9,823 nucleotides of DNA from Chloroflexota bacterium. GTDB lineage: Bacteria; Chloroflexota; Limnocylindria; Limnocylindrales; CSP1-4. The stretch covers positions 1-9,823 of the forward strand of contig DAIDTV010000045.1 in NCBI GenBank assembly GCA_027457005.1, written 5' to 3'. The notes under the pieces were generated by a model. It saw only the letters and a program-made list of their open reading frames with translations, was not told where the DNA came from and did not search any database. How positions within the stretch are numbered: the stretch's first letter is position 1; each line of letters opens with the position of its first letter. Below, one piece after another: positions 5,518 through 9,823 of the stretch. The position numbers were made by a program, and so were the translations under genes.

Positions 5518-6714
5518 ATGCCCCAGAGACCTCTGCCAATCGCTGCCCCGATCGCGGCCCTCGTCGTCGTGCTGGCCGGCGGCGTCGTCCTTGCCCACAT
5601 CGCCAGCTCGAGCACGGCCCCGGGTCCCGGGCCGGCGGTGGCAGCCGCTTCCGCTGCCGCCGCGGGCTCGTCTCTGCCGGGAGCCGGGGCGTCGTCGGCG
5701 CACGGGACATCCCCCCAGGCCGTGCTGGCACCCGGGACGCCGCCGAGCCCATCGCCGGCGACATCCGCGGGCCCTCTTCCCGGTGACCTGCTGATCGCCG
5801 ACCGCGGCAACGACCGCCTGCTGATCGTCACGCCGGCGAAGCGGATCATCTGGTCGATGACCATCGATCCGGGCGGGCCGCGCGGATCGCAGTCCTGGGG
5901 TCCGGACGACGCCTTCTTCACGCCGGACGGCGCACACATCGTGATCAACCAGGAGAACGCCCACACCGTCTCGATCATCGACATCGCGACCCGGAAGGTC
6001 GTGTGGCAGTACGGGCACACGGGTCGGCCCGGCAGCGCGCCCGGCTACCTGAACGGGCCCGACGACGCCTACGTCCTCCCCGACGGCACGGTCACGGTGG
6101 CCGACATCAGGAACGAGCGGGTCCTCTTCATCTCGCCCTCGAAGACCATCGTTCGCCAGGTGGGGCTCACGGGAGTCCGCCGCCACGACCCGCCCGTCTC
6201 GTACGCGGCCCCGAACGGGGACGTGCCGCTGGCGGACGGCGGAATGCTGGTCACCGAGATCGGCGGAAGCTGGGTGGACCGGCTCGACGCGCAGGGACGG
6301 CTGGTGTGGGCGATCCACCTGCGCGACATCGCCTATCCGTCCGACGCCCAGCTCCTGCCGAACGGGAACGTGCTGGTGGTCGACTACTCCACGCCCGGGC
6401 AGATCGAGGAGGTCACGCCCGCGGGGCGCGTCGTCTGGCGCTACGACGTGCGCAGCGGGCCCGGGATGCTCTCGAACCCGTCGCTGGCGGTACGCCTCTC
6501 CAACGGGAACATCGCGGTCACCGACGACTTCGGCCAGACGGTCGACGTGATCGATCCGGCCACGCACCGGATCGTCTGGCAGTACGGCCACCTGGGGGTC
6601 CCGGGCACGGCGGCCGACCACCTGTACAACCCGGACGGCCTGGATCCCGTCCCCGCCTCGACCGCCGCGCTGCTCGCGACCCTCGGGGGCAGCACCGGGG
6701 CCGCGGCGCCCTGA
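5518..6714 (+). CDS. Exported or membrane-anchored six-repeat beta-propeller protein (NHL/PQQ-like)
   Basis: The 398-residue protein starts with a hydrophobic helix (about 8-28) acting as signal peptide or anchor. A low-complexity Ala/Ser/Pro/Gly linker covers about 29-88. Residues 90-358 hold six related repeats starting near 90, 140, 190, 242, 284 and 330. Each has a strand such as LLIAD, VTVAD, VLVVD or IAVTD, then a turn, then a strand ending in a V-V-W-x-Y-like motif (IIW112, VVW163, LVW264, VVW307, IVW354). D/N-G turns precede most repeats (PDG, ADG, PNG, SNG). This resembles LPDGN-type NHL or PQQ-like propeller proteins. Six repeats would make a closed six-bladed propeller outside the membrane. 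No catalytic residues can be assigned, so binding, scaffolding or enzymatic function is open. The ATG follows a -10-like hexamer by six bases. The gene is divergent from dsbA and convergent with the kinase gene. Confidence 0.8.
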   Translation: MPQRPLPIAAPIAALVVVLAGGVVLAHIASSSTAPGPGPAVAAASAAAAGSSLPGAGASSAHGTSPQAVLAPGTPPSPSPATSAGPLPGDLLIADRGNDRLLIVTPAKRIIWSMTIDPGGPRGSQSWGPDDAFFTPDGAHIVINQENAHTVSIIDIATRKVVWQYGHTGRPGSAPGYLNGPDDAYVLPDGTVTVADIRNERVLFISPSKTIVRQVGLTGVRRHDPPVSYAAPNGDVPLADGGMLVTEIGGSWVDRLDAQGRLVWAIHLRDIAYPSDAQLLPNGNVLVVDYSTPGQIEEVTPAGRVVWRYDVRSGPGMLSNPSLAVRLSNGNIAVTDDFGQTVDVIDPATHRIVWQYGHLGVPGTAADHLYNPDGLDPVPASTAALLATLGGSTGAAAP

Positions 6715-6720
6715 GGTCCG

Positions 6721-6739
6721 GTCGGCCGGCCCGGCCGAC
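6721..6739. terminator. Perfect dyad in the 28-bp convergent gap (bidirectional terminator candidate)
   Basis: GTCGGCCGG-C-CCGGCCGAC is a perfect 9-bp inverted repeat with a one-base centre, realistically a 7-bp stem with a 5-nt loop. It starts 6 bp after the propeller stop and ends 3 bp before the stop of the convergent kinase gene, so it could end both transcripts. It lacks flanking T-tracts. Confidence 0.55.
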
Positions 6740-6742
6740 TGA

Positions 6743-8026
6743 TCACCCGGACCCCGTCTCGCCCGCGTCGGCCAGCGCCCTCGCCCAGCTGACCGACATG
6801 CTCGCACCGCCCGCGGGCGAGATCCCGATCCGCCAGCGACCCCCGGACGCCCTGACGACGGCGTCCGCGATGGCCAGGCCCAGCCCGGCGCCACCCGGCG
6901 TGTCGGTCGCCCGGTGGAAGCGGTCGAAGATGCGGGTGCGCTCCTCGGGCGGGATCCCGGGCCCGGAGTCGTCCACCGTCACCCTGACCCGTGTGCCGTC
7001 GTGGGTCACGGAAACGTCGACCGAGCCGCCCTCGGGCGAGTAGCGGCAGGCGTTGTCGAGCAGCACGCCCAGGAGCCGGTCGAGCCACTCGGGAGGCACC
7101 GCGATCACGCTGGATCCGGGCGCCGGGTGGACCCGGAGCGACAGGTGCCGGGCCTCCGCGACGACCGCGAACCGGTCCGCGGTCTGGGCGGCCAGGACGC
7201 CGGCATCCACCGGCTCCGCGTTCGGCTGCCCCTGGGCGGCATCGAAGCGGGCCAGCCAGAGCATGTCGTCCACCAGCCGCCGGATCCGCTTGTTCTCGTG
7301 GTCCACGCGCTGGAACGCGGTGCGGTACCAGGCCTCGGAGCGATCGTGGGACAGCGCCAGGCTGGTCTGCGCCTCGATCACCGACAGCGGGGTGCGCAGC
7401 TCGTGCGAGGCGTCGGCGGTGAACTCGAGCTGGCGCTGCCGGGCGCGCTCGATCGGGGCGGCCACGCGGCGCCCGATTCCCACGGCGCCGAGGAACACCA
7501 GCAGCAACAGGATCGGCCCGATGATCGCCTCGGCGACGATGACGGTCGACTGGGCCTGCGAGACGCTCTCCATGGTCTGGCCCACGACCACGTACTGCCC
7601 ACCGGCCGCGGCGCCCGTGATGCGCACCTCGGCGTTGTTGATCGCGATGGTCCGTGGCGCGCCGACCGTCCGGTAGGCGGCCGGCAGCACCGCGTTGGAG
7701 GTGTTGCAGGTGACGTCGCCGTCCGGGTGGATGGTCCACACGATGACGGGGGGCCCGAACGGCCGTTCCGGCGGAGGCGCCCCGAAGCCGGCGGTCTGCG
7801 GCGGCGGCTCGCGGCCGATCTGCGCAAGCGACATCGCGAGCCGCCCGTCGATATGCGCAGTCAGCGTGCGGGTGACGATCAGCACCACGGCCGCGGCCAC
7901 CACCAGATACGCCACGCCCACCACCGCCGCGGCGGAGAGGGCCACGCGGATCGAGGCTGCCCGGACGTCCTGGCCCCGCCGGCCGTCGCGACGTCCGCGG
8001 AGGCTCAGCCGGCCGGGCACGTTCAC
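6743..8026 (-). CDS. Two-component sensor histidine kinase
   Basis: This 427-residue membrane kinase senses an extracytoplasmic signal and phosphorylates the regulator encoded just upstream. TM1 (about 28-52) and TM2 (about 163-186) enclose a 110-residue sensor loop of no recognised family, with one cysteine (C107) and a Pro-rich patch (74-93). The HisKA segment FTADASHELRTPLSVI gives phospho-acceptor H208. The ATPase domain shows the N box LDNACRYS (323-330), G1 DSGPGI (353-358), F box FDRF (367-370) and G2 GAGLGLAI (379-386). Only about 15 residues (GRRVAAPIERARQRQ) lie between TM2 and HisKA, so a full HAMP domain is absent. The GTG start at 8026 overlaps the regulator's TGA by four bases, with GGAG at 8032-8035 five bases before it, implying translational coupling. 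The signal is unknown. All catalytic boxes are intact. Confidence 0.92.
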   Translation of the reverse strand: MNVPGRLSLRGRRDGRRGQDVRAASIRVALSAAAVVGVAYLVVAAAVVLIVTRTLTAHIDGRLAMSLAQIGREPPPQTAGFGAPPPERPFGPPVIVWTIHPDGDVTCNTSNAVLPAAYRTVGAPRTIAINNAEVRITGAAAGGQYVVVGQTMESVSQAQSTVIVAEAIIGPILLLLVFLGAVGIGRRVAAPIERARQRQLEFTADASHELRTPLSVIEAQTSLALSHDRSEAWYRTAFQRVDHENKRIRRLVDDMLWLARFDAAQGQPNAEPVDAGVLAAQTADRFAVVAEARHLSLRVHPAPGSSVIAVPPEWLDRLLGVLLDNACRYSPEGGSVDVSVTHDGTRVRVTVDDSGPGIPPEERTRIFDRFHRATDTPGGAGLGLAIADAVVRASGGRWRIGISPAGGASMSVSWARALADAGETGSG

Positions 8027-8691
8027 ACCTGCTCCAGGCGGTAGCCCGCGCCGCGGACCGTGACGATCCGCACGCCGGCGGCCGGCAGCTTCGCGCGCAG
8101 GCGGCTCAGCTGGACGTCGATGGCGTTGGAGCCGAGCGGATCGGTCTCGTCGCGCCAGGCGTGCTCCGCGATCGCCTTGCGGTCCACGACCGCGGGCGAA
8201 CGGCGCATCAGCAGCTCGAGGATGTTGTACTCCGTGGTGGTCAGGTTCAGCGGCCGCCCACCGACGGTGATCTCGCGGCGCACCGGGTCGAGCGCGAGGG
8301 CGCCGCGTTCCACGACCGGGCCGTCCACGCCCCTGGGGCGGCGCTGGAGCGCCCGGATTCGAGCCAGCAGCTCCCCGAAGTCGAAGGGCTTCACGAGGTA
8401 GTCGTCCGCGCCGGCGTCCAGTCCCTGGATCCGGTCGGGCGGCGCGTCGCGCGCGGTGAGCATCAGGAGCGCGGTGGGGCGGTCGTGGCGGCGCGCCCAG
8501 GCGACCACGTCGATCCCGGGCGCGCCGGGCATGCGCCAGTCGATGACGGCCACGTCGTACTCGTAGAACCTGAGCTGCAGGATCGCGTCGTCGCCGCGCT
8601 CCACGGCGTCCACCTGGTACCCCTGGTCCTGGAGCCCCTCGACCAGCACATCGCGCAGCCCGGGGTCGTCCTCGGCCACGAGGATCCGCAC
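8023..8691 (-). CDS. OmpR/PhoB-family response regulator
   Basis: The 222-residue regulator has a receiver domain (about 1-115) with acidic pocket E7-D8-D9, phospho-acceptor D51 (VAVIDWRMPG), T79 (LMLTA) and K101 (YLVKPF). A winged-helix DNA-binding domain (about 125-220) carries LNLTTTEYNILELLM and ends in the standard VRGAGYRLE. It should bind tandem DNA sites when phosphorylated by the kinase translated from the overlapping downstream gene. The start is ambiguous. The GTG at 8691 begins exactly at the receiver (VRILVAEDD) and has GGGAGG (8703-8708) ten bases upstream. ATGs at 8742 and 8751 would add 17 or 20 residues (MSLMPAAGPRPP...). A -10-like GATAAT lies 12 bases before 8751. A still longer frame, up to 9120, overlaps the nitroreductase and is rejected. 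The family is certain, the exact start is not. Confidence 0.9.
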   Translation of the reverse strand: MRILVAEDDPGLRDVLVEGLQDQGYQVDAVERGDDAILQLRFYEYDVAVIDWRMPGAPGIDVVAWARRHDRPTALLMLTARDAPPDRIQGLDAGADDYLVKPFDFGELLARIRALQRRPRGVDGPVVERGALALDPVRREITVGGRPLNLTTTEYNILELLMRRSPAVVDRKAIAEHAWRDETDPLGSNAIDVQLSRLRAKLPAAGVRIVTVRGAGYRLEQV

Positions 8692-8763
8692 GGTATCAGG
8701 GCCTCCCGCGCGTGCCGGCGGGCGTGGCCCGGCGGCGGGCATCAGGCTCATGCATGGCGTCCC

Positions 8764-8769
8764 ATTATC
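8764..8769 (-). promoter_or_regulatory. Candidate -10 element for the regulator/kinase operon
   Basis: GATAAT on the minus strand matches the TATAAT consensus at five of six positions. It would start transcription about 6 nt before the ATG at 8751 and about 66 nt before the GTG at 8691. No good -35 is seen. The rest of the gap to the nitroreductase stop (8770-8866) holds only the hairpin at 8849-8863. Confidence 0.4.
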
Positions 8770-8848
8770 TGCGCGGCTGTCGGCGACCGAGGTGGCGGCG
8801 ACACCTGCGCAGTCTCGACCCGCCCGCCTTTCGGATCGATTACGGCGA

Positions 8849-8863
8849 CCGACCGGCCGTCGG
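8849..8863 (-). terminator. Hairpin just after the nitroreductase stop
   Basis: CCGAC and GTCGG form a 5-bp stem around a 5-nt loop, starting three bases past the nitroreductase stop codon. On the minus strand it is followed by mixed sequence rather than a T-run. It is a weak terminator candidate. Confidence 0.3.
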
Positions 8864-8866
8864 CGA

Positions 8867-9448
8867 CTACTCCTTCCGCCAGCGCTCCTCGAAGACGACC
8901 TGCTCGCGCGGCAACCGGGCCTGGCCCGGGGCCGACTTGGGCCGGCGCGCCGCCTCGGTCGGGTGACCCACGGCGACGATCGTCCGCACGAATCGGTCGG
9001 CGGGCAGCCCCAGGATCTCGCCGACTGCCTCCCGGACGTCGGCACGGACCCAGCTGATCCCCGCGCCCAGGTCGAGCATCGAGGCGGCGACGAGCATCCG
9101 TTCCGCGGCCCGGCCGTCATCGAAGGCGTGAGAGATCGCGCGGTCGTGGTCGACCGGGAGCACGATGGCGATCGCGGCGGTCGCGGTCAGCAGGGGACGT
9201 GTCTGAGGTAGCCCGGCCTCTGCCAGCCGCCGCAGGCTCGTCCGATCGCGGATCTCGATGAACCGCCACGGTTGCCCGTTGTTGCTGCTGCCCGACCACC
9301 GCGCGGCCTCGGTGATGGCGTCGAGCGCGGCCTGGTCCGGGGGATCCTCGGTGAACTCGCGGTACTGCCGGGTCCGAACCAGGGGGCGTACCCGTTCGAT
9401 TGCGGAGGGCGGCTGGGAGCTCGTCGGTAGATGGTTCGGCTCGATCAT
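8867..9448 (-). CDS. Nitroreductase-family flavoprotein
   Basis: The 193-residue protein matches the FMN-dependent nitroreductase fold, which uses NAD(P)H to reduce nitro, quinone or other electron acceptors. VRTRQYREFTEDP (24-36) is the N-terminal FMN phosphate-binding segment, usually R-R-S-x-R-x-F. ARWSGSSNNGQPWRFI (49-64) matches the A-P-S-x-x-N-x-Q-P-W-x-F motif. GRAAERMLVAASMLDLGAGISWV (112-134) is the helix contacting FMN. ILGLPADRFVRTIVAVGHP (145-163) matches the conserved G-x-P end. Length is normal for the small subgroup. The ATG at 9448 has TAGCGT six bases upstream, a leaderless-type promoter, although GAGG in between could also act as a very close ribosome binding site. It ends 115 bp before the upstream-most start candidate of the regulator gene. 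The substrate is unknown. Confidence 0.85.
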   Translation of the reverse strand: MIEPNHLPTSSQPPSAIERVRPLVRTRQYREFTEDPPDQAALDAITEAARWSGSSNNGQPWRFIEIRDRTSLRRLAEAGLPQTRPLLTATAAIAIVLPVDHDRAISHAFDDGRAAERMLVAASMLDLGAGISWVRADVREAVGEILGLPADRFVRTIVAVGHPTEAARRPKSAPGQARLPREQVVFEERWRKE

Positions 9449-9454
9449 GGCCTC

Positions 9455-9460
9455 ACGCTA
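9455..9460 (-). promoter_or_regulatory. Candidate -10 element for the nitroreductase gene
   Basis: TAGCGT on the minus strand lies six bases before the ATG at 9448. It fits a TANNNT -10 box driving a leaderless transcript. No -35 match is evident. Confidence 0.4.
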
Positions 9461-9465
9461 GCAGA

Positions 9466-9497
9466 GGGCGCAATCCGCCCATTTGGGGCCCACGTGG
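9466..9497. promoter_or_regulatory. Two small dyads between divergent -10 boxes
   Basis: GGGCG-CAATC-CGCCC (9466-9480) and the perfect octamer CCACGTGG (9490-9497) sit between the nitroreductase -10 box (9455-9460) and the -10 box of the divergent gene (9509-9514). Either could be an operator shared by both genes. Short GC dyads are common in such DNA, so this is tentative. Confidence 0.25.
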
Positions 9498-9508
9498 CGC
9501 GGCGGGTG

Positions 9509-9514
9509 TACCGT
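9509..9514 (+). promoter_or_regulatory. Candidate -10 element for the anchored protein at the window end
   Basis: TACCGT lies eight bases before the ATG at 9523 with no Shine-Dalgarno sequence. It is identical to the hexamer before the propeller gene at 5518. Confidence 0.4.
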
Positions 9515-9522
9515 CGCGGCCG

Positions 9523-9823
9523 ATGGAGCAGCCCGTGAACGGCGACTCGCCGCGACCCCGCGCCCGGCGGTCCCTGGTGGTCGGGTTCGCCGCGACCGGT
9601 GCCGTCCTCGTGTTGCTGGCGGCGGCGCTATGGGCTGCGCCCGGCAATCCGGGCGACCATGGGGCCGCGAGTTCCTCGAGCGCGAGTCACGCCGGCACGG
9701 GACCGGCCGGCACCGGTGTCCTCCCCGCACGGTCGAGCCCGGTGGCCGTGCTCCCGCCACCGTCGTTCGCATCGCCCGCCGCGTCGATCCCGTCGGCCGC
9801 CTCGCCCCCGCCGACCTCCACGC
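9523..9823 (+). CDS. N-terminus of a signal-anchored Ser/Ala/Pro-rich protein (partial)
   Basis: The frame from the ATG at 9523 stays open to the window end and yields 100 residues. A basic N-terminus (about residues 11-16, PRPRARR) precedes a hydrophobic helix (about 17-39, ending LLAAALWAAP), fitting a signal peptide or membrane anchor. The rest is a low-complexity linker rich in Ser, Ala, Pro and Gly (for example GAASSSSASHAG and SIPSAASPPPTST). No folded domain has begun by the edge. The design (anchor, then 60 or more residues of linker) parallels the propeller protein at 5518, and both have the same TACCGT hexamer before the start. It may encode a similar extracytoplasmic protein, but that is inference. 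The spurious minus-strand frames overlapping it have no recognisable domain. Confidence 0.65.
   Translation, partial: MEQPVNGDSPRPRARRSLVVGFAATGAVLVLLAAALWAAPGNPGDHGAASSSSASHAGTGPAGTGVLPARSSPVAVLPPPSFASPAASIPSAASPPPTST

Noticed and set aside
5026..6894. Very long open frame (622 codons) on the minus strand
   Set aside because: It lies opposite the propeller gene and part of dsbA, is rich in Arg/Gly/Pro with no domain, and is what high third-position GC produces opposite a real gene.
8769..8812. Inverted CTGCGC / GCGCAG arms in the regulator upstream region
   Set aside because: The arms are 32 bp apart and only 6 bp long, which is expected by chance in GC-rich DNA.
6914..9057. Plus-strand open frames opposite the kinase and regulator (6914-8044 and 8161-9057)
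   Set aside because: Both are antisense to genes with intact catalytic boxes and encode only low-complexity His/Arg/Gly-rich sequence.
8692..9120. Upstream extension of the response regulator frame
   Set aside because: It would overlap the nitroreductase gene, and the added residues (Arg/Ser-rich) match nothing in the family.
1..9823. CRISPR array, tRNA/rRNA, insertion sequence or defence system
   Set aside because: No regular repeat-spacer pattern, cloverleaf arm, terminal inverted repeats, transposase motif or defence-type domain was seen on either strand.

Overview
The window is a GC-rich, densely coded bacterial chromosome segment. It shows strong third-position G/C, frequent GTG starts, and many long spurious frames opposite real genes. 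Gene content (ECF sigma factor, two-component system, membrane-anchored DsbA with a CcdA partner, secreted proteins with Ala/Ser/Pro linkers) and several start codons sitting 6-8 nt after a TANNNT-like hexamer without a Shine-Dalgarno sequence point to a soil-type Actinomycetota or a high-GC Chloroflexota lineage. The sequence alone does not settle which. No tRNA, rRNA, CRISPR array, transposase or attachment site was seen.

Left part (1-1925, all +): the C-terminal tail of a probable sensor histidine kinase; a 71-aa DUF2892-type membrane protein; an ECF sigma factor fused to a C-terminal anti-sigma-type zinc-binding domain; and a class I SAM methyltransferase with a leaderless-type start.

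Middle-left (1999-5281, all -): reading leftward from about 5340, a membrane-anchored DsbA-like thiol oxidoreductase and a CcdA-like redox transporter form a compact extracytoplasmic thiol-disulfide operon. A 477-aa Pho84-type MFS transporter follows after 125 bp and has its own candidate promoter. A 16-nt dyad of similar design lies on each side of the dsbA-ccdA pair.

Middle-right (5518-8751): a secreted or anchored six-repeat beta-propeller protein (+) converges on a histidine kinase/response regulator pair (-). The regulator and kinase genes overlap by 4 nt. A 19-nt perfect dyad sits in the 28-bp convergent gap.

Right end (8867-9823): a nitroreductase-family flavoprotein (-) is divergent from the start of a signal-anchored, Ser/Ala/Pro-rich protein (+) that runs off the window. 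Its N-terminus has the same design as the propeller protein.

Most of the window is ordinary accessory chromosome. The points most worth a second look are the sigma/zinc-finger fusion, the recurring leaderless start architecture, the paired dyads around dsbA-ccdA, the repeat-bearing promoter of the phosphate-type transporter, and the two look-alike anchored proteins.
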